From positions 1 to 32,764 of the forward strand of contig JAAYGI010000016.1 of the NCBI GenBank assembly GCA_012727815.1: a DNA stretch of 32,764 nt, given 5' to 3'. The position numbers and the translations under genes were made by a program. This DNA comes from Erysipelothrix sp. (GTDB lineage: Bacteria; Bacillota_I; Bacilli_A; Erysipelotrichales; Erysipelotrichaceae). This document shows positions 16,816 to 25,592 of this stretch, in pieces (the first letter of the stretch is position 1; each line of letters begins with the position of its first letter). The notes under the pieces are model-generated. The model was not told where the DNA came from, ran no database searches, and worked only from the letters and a program-made list of their open reading frames with translations.

Positions 16816-18924
16816 ATGAAAGAATTCAATCAAAATTATGAAACTATTAAACTTTTATTGTTTAAAGATATAAAAGAAGAGAAAGTAGATGTTGTTATAG
16901 AAACAATTAAAACATCGCTTCTTTTAAGTGAGAAAAAAATTCAAGCAGTACTTACAGCTTTAGAAGAAGACAAAGACATCATCATTGTAGATGATATCTT
17001 ATATGTCTTAGATAATATTCATTTCGCTTATGGAAAACTTCGCGTTATTCGCGGTAAGTTTGGATTTGTAGGTGAAGGGGATGATGCAGCATATATTGGT
17101 GCTGAAGATTTTAAAGATGCATTAGATCAAGATGAAGTGCTTGTAAGAGTAAAACACGGTCAAAGAACATACGGTTTAATAGAACATGTTATAAAACGTA
17201 CAAAAGAGTATATTTTAGGAACAATAAAACTGGATAAAAAGAGATTTGTGTTTGAAGCATATGATCGAAGAATTCCAAATAAAATTGAATTTAAAGTAAA
17301 TAATATAAAACCTGTTGTAGATCAACGTGTAATCGCAAAAATAATTGATGTTGTAGATGGAGTTATTAAAGTAGAATTTGAATCTGTTTTAGGAATGGTT
17401 GATGAACCAGGTATTGATATACTATCGGTACTTTTTGAACATAATTTAGAAACAGAATTTAACAATAAAGTTAACGAAGAAGCTTTATTAATTCCTGAAG
17501 AAATAGATACAAGCAACATTGAAGGTAGAATTGATCATAGAAGTCAAAATGCAATCACCATAGATGGGGAAGATGCAAAGGATTTAGATGATGCTATTTA
17601 TATAGAAACATTAAATGGTGGATATAGACTTTATGTACATATTGCAGATGTATCTCATTATGTTAAAGAGAAAAGTGCTATCGATAAGACAGCATTTGTA
17701 CGAACATCTTCTATTTATATGGTAGATAGAGTAATCCCTATGCTACCTAAGGAAATATCAAATGGAATCTGTTCATTACATCCAAATGTAGACAGGTTCA
17801 CCCTGACATGCCAAATGGATATAGATTTTAAAGGTAATATTTACAATTATGAATTGTATCCATCAATCATAAATTCAAAACGTAGAATGAGTTACAATGA
17901 AGTCAATAATAATGAAGACTTTGGTGATGATACTGAGATGATTGAGCTGATGCTCTCATGTGCAGATGCATTACATTCAAAACGTAATAAAGCAGGATCC
18001 ATTGATTTTGAAAGTTCAGAGAGTCAATTCTTAGTGGATGCTTATGGACGTATTCTAGATATCACAATGCGCGAAACTGGTAAAGCTGAGAAAATGATCG
18101 AAGCATTCATGGTAAGTGCTAATGAGTCAGTAGCAAAATATGCAGTACATCAAGAACTGCCGATATTATATAGAGTCCATGAGAAACCAGATTTAGATAA
18201 GATGAAGGATTTATCTCATACACTCCTTATATTAGGTTATAGACTTAAAGGTAATCTCGCTGATGTTCATCCGAATCAATTACAAAACGTATTAGAATTC
18301 TTTAAAGATAAACCAGAACATCTTGTTGTATCAAGATTGATGTTAAGGTCTATGAAAAAAGCAAGATATGCAACAGATGCATTGGGTCACTTTGGACTGG
18401 CACTGGAAGACTATGCTCACTTTACAGCCCCAATTCGTAGGTATTCGGATTTACTAACACATAGAAATTTAAGAAAGTATATATTTGATCATAACTTCTC
18501 AGATTATGAGGCAGATCATGTATTTGCAAAAGAAGCAGCGGATCATGTATCAGAGACAGAACGAAACATCAAGGATGCTGAACGTGAAGTTGAAAAGATG
18601 AAGAAATCAGAATACATGTATAATAAAATTGGCGAAAGTTATGAAGGTGTTATTAGTGGTGTCAATAACTTCGGAATATTTGTAGAACTTGCAAATACAG
18701 TTGAAGGTGTTGTTCCACTTAAAACATTAAGAGATGACTTTTATACACTGGATGCAAAAACACACAAACTTGTAGGTGAAAGAACCAAACAAGTTTATGC
18801 ACTGGGTCAAAAAGTAGAAGTGAAAGTTGAAAGTATTAATGAATTAGAAAATGATGTTATTATGAGTTTAAAGAAAACTAGAAAGAAAGGGAATCATCGT
18901 GGTTTTAAGCGTCGCAAAAAATAG
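16816..18924 (+). CDS. rnr: Ribonuclease R
   Basis: A 702-residue 3'-to-5' exoribonuclease that degrades structured RNA and, with SmpB/tmRNA, faulty mRNAs. Order of domains: N-terminal winged-helix part (about 1-70), cold-shock domains (about 75-220), the RNB catalytic domain with TIDGEDAKDLDDAI (metal-binding Asp cluster, 249-260) and RYSDLLTHR, then a C-terminal S1 domain (YEGVISGVNNFGIFVEL, from about 610) and a basic tail (KGNHRGFKRRKK). The length is slightly shorter than Bacillus RNase R. The ATG has AGGGG upstream. Its last 26 bases overlap smpB. Confidence 0.95.
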   Translation: MKEFNQNYETIKLLLFKDIKEEKVDVVIETIKTSLLLSEKKIQAVLTALEEDKDIIIVDDILYVLDNIHFAYGKLRVIRGKFGFVGEGDDAAYIGAEDFKDALDQDEVLVRVKHGQRTYGLIEHVIKRTKEYILGTIKLDKKRFVFEAYDRRIPNKIEFKVNNIKPVVDQRVIAKIIDVVDGVIKVEFESVLGMVDEPGIDILSVLFEHNLETEFNNKVNEEALLIPEEIDTSNIEGRIDHRSQNAITIDGEDAKDLDDAIYIETLNGGYRLYVHIADVSHYVKEKSAIDKTAFVRTSSIYMVDRVIPMLPKEISNGICSLHPNVDRFTLTCQMDIDFKGNIYNYELYPSIINSKRRMSYNEVNNNEDFGDDTEMIELMLSCADALHSKRNKAGSIDFESSESQFLVDAYGRILDITMRETGKAEKMIEAFMVSANESVAKYAVHQELPILYRVHEKPDLDKMKDLSHTLLILGYRLKGNLADVHPNQLQNVLEFFKDKPEHLVVSRLMLRSMKKARYATDALGHFGLALEDYAHFTAPIRRYSDLLTHRNLRKYIFDHNFSDYEADHVFAKEAADHVSETERNIKDAEREVEKMKKSEYMYNKIGESYEGVISGVNNFGIFVELANTVEGVVPLKTLRDDFYTLDAKTHKLVGERTKQVYALGQKVEVKVESINELENDVIMSLKKTRKKGNHRGFKRRKK

Positions 18925-19351
18925 AAAAGCATTTCATGATTACTTTATCGAAGATAAATATGAAGCAGGTATGGTTCTAACAGGAACTGAGATCAAATCT
19001 ATAAGAGATGGTCGTGTTCAATTGAAGGAAGCCTATATATCTATTATTCATAACGAAGCTTTTGTTAAAGGTATGCATATTGCCCAATATAAGTTCGGCA
19101 ATATCTATAACCATGATGAAATCCGTGATAGAAAACTCTTACTTCATAAACATCAAATACAAAAATTACAACATATGAGCAAGGCTTCGGGTTATACAAT
19201 ATTACCCCTACATTTATATCTAAAAGATGGTAGAGCCAAACTTGAAATAGGTCTGGGTAAAGGTAAACACCTTTATGATAAACGTCAGGTTCAAAAAGAA
19301 CGTGATTTAGATCGTCAAATGCAAAGAGCAATGAAAGATGTCAATCGTTAA
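18899..19351 (+). CDS. smpB: SsrA-binding protein SmpB
   Basis: SmpB carries tmRNA to stalled ribosomes. The protein has 150 residues with the signatures HDYFIEDKYEAGMVLTGTEIKSIRDGRV, LLLHKHQI, LPLHLYLKDGRAKLEIGLGKG and the C-terminal basic tail (RQVQKERDLDRQMQRAMK) that enters the mRNA channel. The start is GTG inside the end of rnr, with AAAGGGAA just upstream. The overlap of 26 bases suggests coupling with RNase R. No tmRNA gene follows within the 130-base gap. Confidence 0.95.
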   Translation: MVLSVAKNRKAFHDYFIEDKYEAGMVLTGTEIKSIRDGRVQLKEAYISIIHNEAFVKGMHIAQYKFGNIYNHDEIRDRKLLLHKHQIQKLQHMSKASGYTILPLHLYLKDGRAKLEIGLGKGKHLYDKRQVQKERDLDRQMQRAMKDVNR

Positions 19352-19365
19352 GATGACATCTTTTT
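19334..19365 (+). terminator. Terminator spanning the smpB stop codon
   Basis: AAAGATGTCA and TGACATCTTT pair across a 10-base loop that contains the smpB TAA, followed by T5. The left arm is coding sequence. Confidence 0.75.
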
Positions 19366-19427
19366 ATTTATTTTATCCAAGACAGTCACTTCACTCTGTT
19401 AAATTATCGTAACAAATATAATATCCC

Positions 19428-19456
19428 TTGTGAAAAATATAAAAAGGTTGTATTAT
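19428..19456 (+). promoter_or_regulatory. lemA promoter
   Basis: TTGTGA, a 17-base spacer, then TATTAT. This is the best -35/-10 pair in the window. TGGAGG follows as ribosome site for lemA. Confidence 0.7.
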
Positions 19457-19481
19457 ATGAATAAGACATGGAGGTTGTGAT

Positions 19482-20039
19482 ATGAAAGCATTTTTAATTA
19501 TTATTGCAGTAGTTGCTGTAATTGTACTGATCCTTATATCATTATATAATGGTTTAGTAAGAGCTGATAACCTAGTAAAAGAAGCATTCTCAACGATGGA
19601 TGTGTACATGAAGAAACGTTACGATTTAATTCCTAACTTAGTAAACACTGTAAAAGGATATGCTACACATGAAAAGGAAACTTTAGATGCTGTAATCTCT
19701 GCACGTAACAGTGCGGCTAGTGCTAACACGCCAACTGCTAAATTAGAAGCAGAAGGTGAATTGAATCAAGTAATGAGTCGTTTGTTTGCATTAACAGAGA
19801 GTTATCCTGATTTAAAAGCAAATACAAATTTCTTAGATTTACAGAATCAACTATCCGTAGTTGAAACAGAAATCGCTCAATCTCGTAAGTACTATAATGC
19901 TACTGCGCGTGATTTCAACAACAAGGTAAAAACTTTCCCTACAGTACTTGTAGCTGGTGCATTTGGATTCACAGTTGCTCCAATGTTTGAAATTACCGAT
20001 GCTGTACAAAGAGAAACAGTAAACGTAAGCTTTGACTAA
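19482..20039 (+). CDS. lemA: LemA family protein
   Basis: A 185-residue membrane-anchored helical protein with one N-terminal transmembrane helix (about 3-24). The LemA core follows: LYNGLVRADNLVKEAFSTMDVYMKKRYDLIPNLVNTVKGYA, then a long coiled segment ending SRKYYNATARDFNNKVKTFP. The molecular role is not known, though the family is widely linked to the envelope and often sits next to DUF2207 or TPM-domain membrane proteins, as here. It has its own promoter. A terminator separates it from the DUF2207 gene only partly, so they may be co-expressed. Confidence 0.92.
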   Translation: MKAFLIIIAVVAVIVLILISLYNGLVRADNLVKEAFSTMDVYMKKRYDLIPNLVNTVKGYATHEKETLDAVISARNSAASANTPTAKLEAEGELNQVMSRLFALTESYPDLKANTNFLDLQNQLSVVETEIAQSRKYYNATARDFNNKVKTFPTVLVAGAFGFTVAPMFEITDAVQRETVNVSFD

Positions 20040-20062
20040 AAAGGGGTAATCCCCCTTTTTTT
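20038..20062 (+). terminator. Terminator after lemA
   Basis: AAAAGGGG and CCCCTTTT pair around TAATC, followed by more T. No new promoter is evident before the next gene at 20080, so it probably tunes the lemA to DUF2207 ratio. Confidence 0.7.
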
Positions 20063-20079
20063 ATTTTAGGAGGGATAAT

Positions 20080-21978
20080 ATGAAAAAGAAACTAATGAAA
20101 TTTCTAGTATTGATCTTATCTTTTATCATACTAACACCCAATGTAAGTGCATCAACACATAGCAATCTGCCGGTGTATGGAACACAGTTTGATGTAGATA
20201 TGTATGTACAAAAGAATGGTGTTGTTAAAGTAAGAACCAATGCTACAGTATTTTTTAATCAAAAACGTCAGGGAATCTTTGTTAACTTACCTGTAAAATA
20301 CAGTGACTATAATTTTTCAGCACTGACAGGTAATGAAAAAGATAATAATAGAACTTATTATTTCCCGATTACAAATTTTAAATCATCATCGCATAAGTAT
20401 GAGGAAGAAGATTCTTCAACAAGTGGTGTTGTTTATAGAATGGGTAAAGAAGGTGTTTATCTTAATGGAAGTAATACCTTTGAATACGAATATACCATGC
20501 AATTAAGAGATCTTAAGCTAAGTGATAACTCCCATATCTTCTTAATGAATTTAATCGGAGAAAGATGGGACTTTCCATTTGAAAAACTAAGCTATAGAGT
20601 AGAGTTTGAAAAAAACATTGGTGATTCAGAAGTATTACTTGAAAATAGTAATTTTGAATCTATTACTGATTTTAAAAAAGTAGGTAATGTAATTACAGGA
20701 GTTTATGATCGAAGCAGTGGTATGGGGCATGCATTAACAATGCTTGTTAAATTACCAGATGGTTATTTTAACTATAAATCATTTGATTACTCGGCAAGTG
20801 CAGCAATTGGTGCAATTGTCGCACTTGGATTTATTATTTTATTAAAATCTAGAAATAGTAAATCTTATCCTGTTGTTCAAACAGTTGAATTCACAGCACC
20901 TGAAGGATTAAGTAGTGCTGATGTTGCTTATATTGATAAAAATACAATCTCAGCAAATGATGTAACTTCATTAATCATATTTTGGGCAGAAAAAGGATTC
21001 TTGACGATTGAGGAATTTGAGGATAAAACGATTGAACTTACCAAGGTTAAAGATCTAGTAGGACCAAAAATTGAATTGGATCTCTTTAATGCATTGTTTT
21101 TAAATAGAGATAAAGTTAAACTAGATGAACTTAAAGAGAAATTCTATAATTCAATTAATAAAGCATTACTTGATTACAATCATAAATTTAAAAATGACCC
21201 AGAGTATATGTTGGTTGATAAAAAATCTCAAGGCATCAATGTTGGTATTATTGCACTCTTAACACTTGTTGCTTGGTCAATAGTATTTGTATCAATCTAT
21301 AACTTCCTTGCAATGTTTGGAATAGCACTGGCGATAAGTGTAGGGGTATCCTTTGCATTTGTGGCAATCTTTATATTCATATCCTATTACGGGTTTGATC
21401 TTCAAACCAAAAATTCAGGAAAAGGTTTATTCTATTTTATAACAATTGGAATTTTATTTATTCTAGGAGTCATACTAGCCCTAGTTGTAGGTATAGCAGA
21501 AGTAAATAAAACCTTTGCATATATCGCAATTGGTATCTTACTTGTTTCAACACTGGCTCTTACTGATGTAATCAGAAGAACACAAAAGGGTTCAAGATGG
21601 TTGGGGCAAGTCTTAGGATTAAAACGATTTATCAAGACAACAGAAGTTAAAAGACTTGAAATGTTTGCGGAAGAAACACCGCACTTATTCTATAACATAT
21701 TGCCCTTTGCATATGTATTGGGACTTTCAGATGTATGGTCTAAGAAATTTGAGACCATTGCTGTTGCTGAACCTGATTGGTACAGAACAACATACTCACG
21801 TCCATTCAGTCCATATCTACTAACACGCTCACTTAACAGATCAATGTCGAGAGTATCAAATACTATGACATCTACACCTCCTGCGAAATCATCATCAGGT
21901 GGTGGATTCTCAGGTGGATCATCAGGCGGCGGCTTTGGAGGCGGTGGCTTTGGTGGTGGCGGTGGAGGCTCTTGGTAA
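20080..21978 (+). CDS. DUF2207 family membrane protein with Gly-rich tail
   Basis: A 632-residue predicted envelope protein of unknown function. A signal peptide (about 1-25, ending VSASTHS) is followed by an extracytoplasmic DUF2207 domain with GIFVNLP, then a transmembrane helix at about 240-256. A cytoplasmic segment comes next, then further helixes at about 388-440 and 451-495. The C-terminal region is cytoplasmic and ends in a long Gly/Ser run closing in GGGGGGSW. This architecture is common in LemA partners. The ATG has AGGAGG six bases upstream. No enzymatic motif is visible. Confidence 0.85.
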   Translation: MKKKLMKFLVLILSFIILTPNVSASTHSNLPVYGTQFDVDMYVQKNGVVKVRTNATVFFNQKRQGIFVNLPVKYSDYNFSALTGNEKDNNRTYYFPITNFKSSSHKYEEEDSSTSGVVYRMGKEGVYLNGSNTFEYEYTMQLRDLKLSDNSHIFLMNLIGERWDFPFEKLSYRVEFEKNIGDSEVLLENSNFESITDFKKVGNVITGVYDRSSGMGHALTMLVKLPDGYFNYKSFDYSASAAIGAIVALGFIILLKSRNSKSYPVVQTVEFTAPEGLSSADVAYIDKNTISANDVTSLIIFWAEKGFLTIEEFEDKTIELTKVKDLVGPKIELDLFNALFLNRDKVKLDELKEKFYNSINKALLDYNHKFKNDPEYMLVDKKSQGINVGIIALLTLVAWSIVFVSIYNFLAMFGIALAISVGVSFAFVAIFIFISYYGFDLQTKNSGKGLFYFITIGILFILGVILALVVGIAEVNKTFAYIAIGILLVSTLALTDVIRRTQKGSRWLGQVLGLKRFIKTTEVKRLEMFAEETPHLFYNILPFAYVLGLSDVWSKKFETIAVAEPDWYRTTYSRPFSPYLLTRSLNRSMSRVSNTMTSTPPAKSSSGGGFSGGSSGGGFGGGGFGGGGGGSW

Positions 21979-22000
21979 GCTGGCATTAAACTAAAGTATT

Positions 22001-22025
22001 AAAGACATCTTCGGATGTCTTTTTT
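22001..22025 (+). terminator. Terminator after DUF2207 gene
   Basis: AAAGACATC-TTCG-GATGTCTTT with a stable UUCG tetraloop, then a T-run. Confidence 0.88.
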
Positions 22026-22060
22026 CAATACTGCCACTATTTAATTATCTTTATCTAACA

Positions 22061-22069
22061 TGATATAAT
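22061..22069 (+). promoter_or_regulatory. Extended -10 of the ABC exporter operon
   Basis: TGATATAAT lies 29 bases before the first ABC gene. A weak TTAATT lies at -35 spacing. Confidence 0.6.
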
Positions 22070-22098
22070 AAGAACAAGAAAGTTTAAGAGATAGATAT

Positions 22099-23793
22099 AT
22101 GAATTATTTAAAAGGTTATAAATTTAGAGCATTTATAGGTGTCCTATTTAAATTGATAGAAGCAATATTTGAATTGATTTTACCATTTCTAATGGTCGCA
22201 TTAATAGATAATGGTATTAAAAATCAAGATCTTAATATGATCTATATACTTGTAGTTCTTATGGGTGTTATGAGTCTTTTAGGATATTTATCAAGTCTTG
22301 TATGTCAGTATAATGCATCAATCGTTTCACAAGGTGTGGGTGGCAAACTTCGTAGTGCTCTGATGAAAAAGATTAATACTTTTTCAAATAAAGAAATGGA
22401 CCAATTTGGAGCATCAACACTTGTAAATCGAATGGTGATTGATATTAATCAAATACAATTGATGGTTGCAATGACAATAAGACTTGCAGTTAGAGCTCCT
22501 ATTCTTATGATTGGTTCTATTTTTGCGCTCTATAATATTAATGCAAAAATAGCATTAAGCTTACTTATCTTCTTTCCAGTATTCATAATTGTAATTATAA
22601 CTTTCATGTATCTATCCTCTAAACTATATAAAAAAGTTCAGGTTCAAACAGATAAACTTGTAAATAAAATATCGGAAGTCTTATCAGGTATTAGGATTGT
22701 AAGGTCCTTCTCAAGAGCAGATGATGAGTCTAAAAAGATTCAAATTATGAATGAAGATTTAGAAAAGAAAACAAAAGTATTGGGTATTGTTACAACCTTA
22801 TCAAGTCCAATAACAAGTCTACTTATGAATCTTGTTATGTTAATTCTAATATACCAAGGTAGTTTATTTGTGAATCTAGGAACGATGACACAAGGTCAAA
22901 TGGTAGCAATCATTAATTACTGTACGCAACTTGTTTTAGCACTTCTAGTATTTATGAATCTTGTAATGATTTATTCACGTGGAATAGCTGCAAGTAATAG
23001 GGTTAAAGAAGTCCTGCATACCCAAAAAAGTATTACTGTTTCAGATGATGCAGTAAAAGATTTAGGAAGTGATTTAACAATAAACTTTGATAATGTATCA
23101 TTTTCATATCCAGGAGAATCCTATCATGTTGTATCCAATATGAGTTTTATTATTAAACCCAATACAATGGTTGGTTTTATTGGTCTAACAGGAAGTGCAA
23201 AGAGTACTCTAATGTACTTACTAATGAGATACTATGATGTAAGTGAGGGTGCTATTTATATTAATGATATTAATATAAAGGATATTGACCTATATACTTT
23301 AAGAGAAAAAATTGGCTATGCAACTCAAAGTGCACAATTTATTCAAGGAACACTCTTTGATAATGTTGCTATGGGTAAAGATGTAGATGTCGCACATGCC
23401 TTAAGAATGGCACAAGCTCAGGATATCTTAGACAAGGGTCTTGATTCAGAAATACTTGCCTATGGTTCTAACTTATCAGGAGGTCAAAAACAACGTGTTA
23501 ATATAGCACGTGCACTTGCTAAAAATCCTGCAATTTTAATCTTGGATGATTCACTGAGTGCACTGGATTATCTAACGGATCAAAAACTAAGAACAAATAT
23601 ACAAGAGAATTATAAAAATATGACTTCAATTGTAATAACCCAAAGAACAACATCACTTCAAAAAGCAGATACAATCTATGTGCTAGAAGATGGACAACTA
23701 AAAGATGCAGGAGATCATGACTCATTACTTAAAAGAAATAAACTCTACCAAGAGATTCATGAAACTCAAGTAAGAGGTGAACACAATGTTTAA
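22099..23793 (+). CDS. ABC exporter half-transporter, degenerate-site subunit
   Basis: 564 residues: a six-helix type-IV exporter membrane domain (about 1-300) and an ATPase domain. Walker A is GLTGSAKST (near 361), the signature is canonical (LSGGQKQR, near 459), Walker B reads LILDDSLSALD with Asp in place of the catalytic Glu, and the H-loop is ITQRTTS with Gln in place of His. This is the pattern of the TM287/LmrC/BmrC-type subunit, which supplies the good signature but a non-hydrolysing site of its own. The gene overlaps the next half-transporter by eight bases. Substrate is unknown; the class exports drugs, lipids or peptides. Confidence 0.92.
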   Translation: MNYLKGYKFRAFIGVLFKLIEAIFELILPFLMVALIDNGIKNQDLNMIYILVVLMGVMSLLGYLSSLVCQYNASIVSQGVGGKLRSALMKKINTFSNKEMDQFGASTLVNRMVIDINQIQLMVAMTIRLAVRAPILMIGSIFALYNINAKIALSLLIFFPVFIIVIITFMYLSSKLYKKVQVQTDKLVNKISEVLSGIRIVRSFSRADDESKKIQIMNEDLEKKTKVLGIVTTLSSPITSLLMNLVMLILIYQGSLFVNLGTMTQGQMVAIINYCTQLVLALLVFMNLVMIYSRGIAASNRVKEVLHTQKSITVSDDAVKDLGSDLTINFDNVSFSYPGESYHVVSNMSFIIKPNTMVGFIGLTGSAKSTLMYLLMRYYDVSEGAIYINDINIKDIDLYTLREKIGYATQSAQFIQGTLFDNVAMGKDVDVAHALRMAQAQDILDKGLDSEILAYGSNLSGGQKQRVNIARALAKNPAILILDDSLSALDYLTDQKLRTNIQENYKNMTSIVITQRTTSLQKADTIYVLEDGQLKDAGDHDSLLKRNKLYQEIHETQVRGEHNV

Positions 23794-25480
23794 ATATTTA
23801 AAAGATAAAAAACTAGGTGTTAGCTTTAGTTTACTATTTTCTATTCTAGGTAATCTTGCTTTGGTTATCACACCTTTCTATTTAGGTAAGGCGATAGATG
23901 CAATGGTCTCCAAAGGTAATGTAGATTTTACTTTGGTGAAAACATACTTACTGAATGCACTTTTACTTTATATACTTAGTTTTATATTTGTATGGATATC
24001 AAATTATATATCCTTTCTAATATCAGCAACTGTCGTGTCTGATATTAGAGAGAAAATACAAGATAAACTTTCAAGGTTAAGCCTTTCATATCTTGATACC
24101 AATGCACATGGAAGACTTGTAAACATGGTATCAAATGACAGTGATCTTGTTTTAGATGGATTATTCCAATTACTATCCCAAATACTGGGTGGTATTGTAA
24201 TTATTGTAGTTGCTACATTATTTATGTTAAGTATCAGTATTACCATGACATTGGTTGTTTATCTTACAATACCTTTTGTATACATCTCTTCAAGTCTTGT
24301 ATCAAAAGCGTCCAATCAAGCTTTTAAAGAACAACAAAGATTGGCAGGTCTACTGAACGGTTTTGTTCAAGAAAACATACATACACATAACTTAATTATT
24401 AATAGTAATTATGAAGGTGTAATGTTGGATAGATTTGAAAGAATAAATAAAGATTTCAATCTTGTGGGGCAAAAGGCACAGTTTGTATCATCAATTACAA
24501 ACCCAACCACTAGAATTGTAAATAACATGTCTTATGCACTCTTAGGACTGATAGGTGCTTTTACAATCCTAAAGGGTGGATTGAGTGTTGGATTGTTTAC
24601 CAGCTTCTTAAGTTACTCAATGATGTTCTCAAAGCCCTTCAATGAGTTGAGTGCAAATATGTCACAAGTTTTCGCAGCAAAAGCTGGGATTGAAACCATT
24701 GAAGCATTACTCAATGAGAAAGAACAAATCGATTCAGGAACAATTTCTATCGATAGTTTAGGTAAAGTTGATTTCCATCATGTTGATTTCTCATATAACA
24801 AAAACAAAAAGTTAATTAAAGATTTAAATCTTAATGTATTACCCAAACAAAAGATTGCGATTGTCGGTCCCACTGGTTCTGGGAAATCTACCCTAATTAA
24901 TATCCTTATGAGATTCTACGAAGTAGACAAAGGGATCATTACAATTGATGATGTCGATATTACAGACATGACAAGAGCATCTTTACACAATAATATATCA
25001 ATCGTCTTACAAGAACCTTGGTTATTTGAAGGGACTATATTTGAAAATATACGTTATGGAAATCCAGAAGCATCAAAAGATGCGGTCATTGAGGCGGCTA
25101 AAAAGGCTGATTGTCATGATATGATTATGCGCCTTGATAAAGGATATGAAACTCTTATTGCTAAAGGTGCAAGTAATGTATCAAAAGGGCAAATGCAACT
25201 GATAACAATTGCACGTGCACTATTAATAGCAGGATCAATTCTAATACTCGATGAGGCAACAAGTAGTATTGATAGTCTTACAGAAAAAAGAATTCAATCT
25301 GTATTTACTAAGATTATGAAACAACATACTTCATTTTTTGTAGCCCATCGCTTATCAACGGTTATTGACTCGGATTTAATCCTTGTCATGAAAGAGGGTT
25401 CCATTATTGAAAAAGGAAACCACAAAGAATTATTAGCACTGAATGGTTTTTATAAAGAACTATACGAGAGTCAATTTTAG
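23786..25480 (+). CDS. ABC exporter half-transporter, catalytic-site subunit
   Basis: 564 residues from the ATG at 23786 (AGAGG eight bases upstream). The GTG at 23777 used by the track is within that ribosome site. A six-helix membrane domain is followed by an ATPase domain with a normal Walker A (GPTGSGKST, near 361), Walker B with Glu (LILDEATSSID) and the H-loop VAHRLST. The signature is degenerate, NVSKGQ instead of LSGGQ. This complements the upstream partner exactly: one active site from this Walker A/B plus the partner LSGGQ. It is therefore a heterodimeric exporter of the LmrCD/BmrCD/TM287-288 class. Confidence 0.92.
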   Translation: MFKYLKDKKLGVSFSLLFSILGNLALVITPFYLGKAIDAMVSKGNVDFTLVKTYLLNALLLYILSFIFVWISNYISFLISATVVSDIREKIQDKLSRLSLSYLDTNAHGRLVNMVSNDSDLVLDGLFQLLSQILGGIVIIVVATLFMLSISITMTLVVYLTIPFVYISSSLVSKASNQAFKEQQRLAGLLNGFVQENIHTHNLIINSNYEGVMLDRFERINKDFNLVGQKAQFVSSITNPTTRIVNNMSYALLGLIGAFTILKGGLSVGLFTSFLSYSMMFSKPFNELSANMSQVFAAKAGIETIEALLNEKEQIDSGTISIDSLGKVDFHHVDFSYNKNKKLIKDLNLNVLPKQKIAIVGPTGSGKSTLINILMRFYEVDKGIITIDDVDITDMTRASLHNNISIVLQEPWLFEGTIFENIRYGNPEASKDAVIEAAKKADCHDMIMRLDKGYETLIAKGASNVSKGQMQLITIARALLIAGSILILDEATSSIDSLTEKRIQSVFTKIMKQHTSFFVAHRLSTVIDSDLILVMKEGSIIEKGNHKELLALNGFYKELYESQF

Positions 25481-25560
25481 ATTATGAATCTTAGGTGAAT
25501 TTTCCCAATTGTCTCTTTATATGTGTTATTGTAAATAGCAGTCAATTATCACATAATTCG

Positions 25561-25569
25561 TGATATAAT
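25561..25569 (+). promoter_or_regulatory. Extended -10 of the cdaA operon
   Basis: TGATATAAT lies 23 bases before the cdaA ATG. The gap 25481-25560 has no clear terminator for the ABC genes. Confidence 0.65.
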
Positions 25570-25592
25570 TAAACTAGAATCAGGAGGTTTTT

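Noticed and set aside
19352-19481. Possible tmRNA (ssrA) gene next to smpB
   Set aside because: The gap is only 130 bases and holds the smpB terminator and the lemA promoter, with no tRNA-like ends.
21690-21986. Minus-strand ORF with a poly-Pro N-terminus
   Set aside because: It is the antisense of the Gly-rich tail of the DUF2207 protein and has no ribosome site or other support.
23180-23210. GSAKST Walker A of the first ABC subunit as a loss of function
   Set aside because: I recall GSAKS/GSSKS-type loops in degenerate-site subunits of heterodimeric exporters, so it fits the family pattern.
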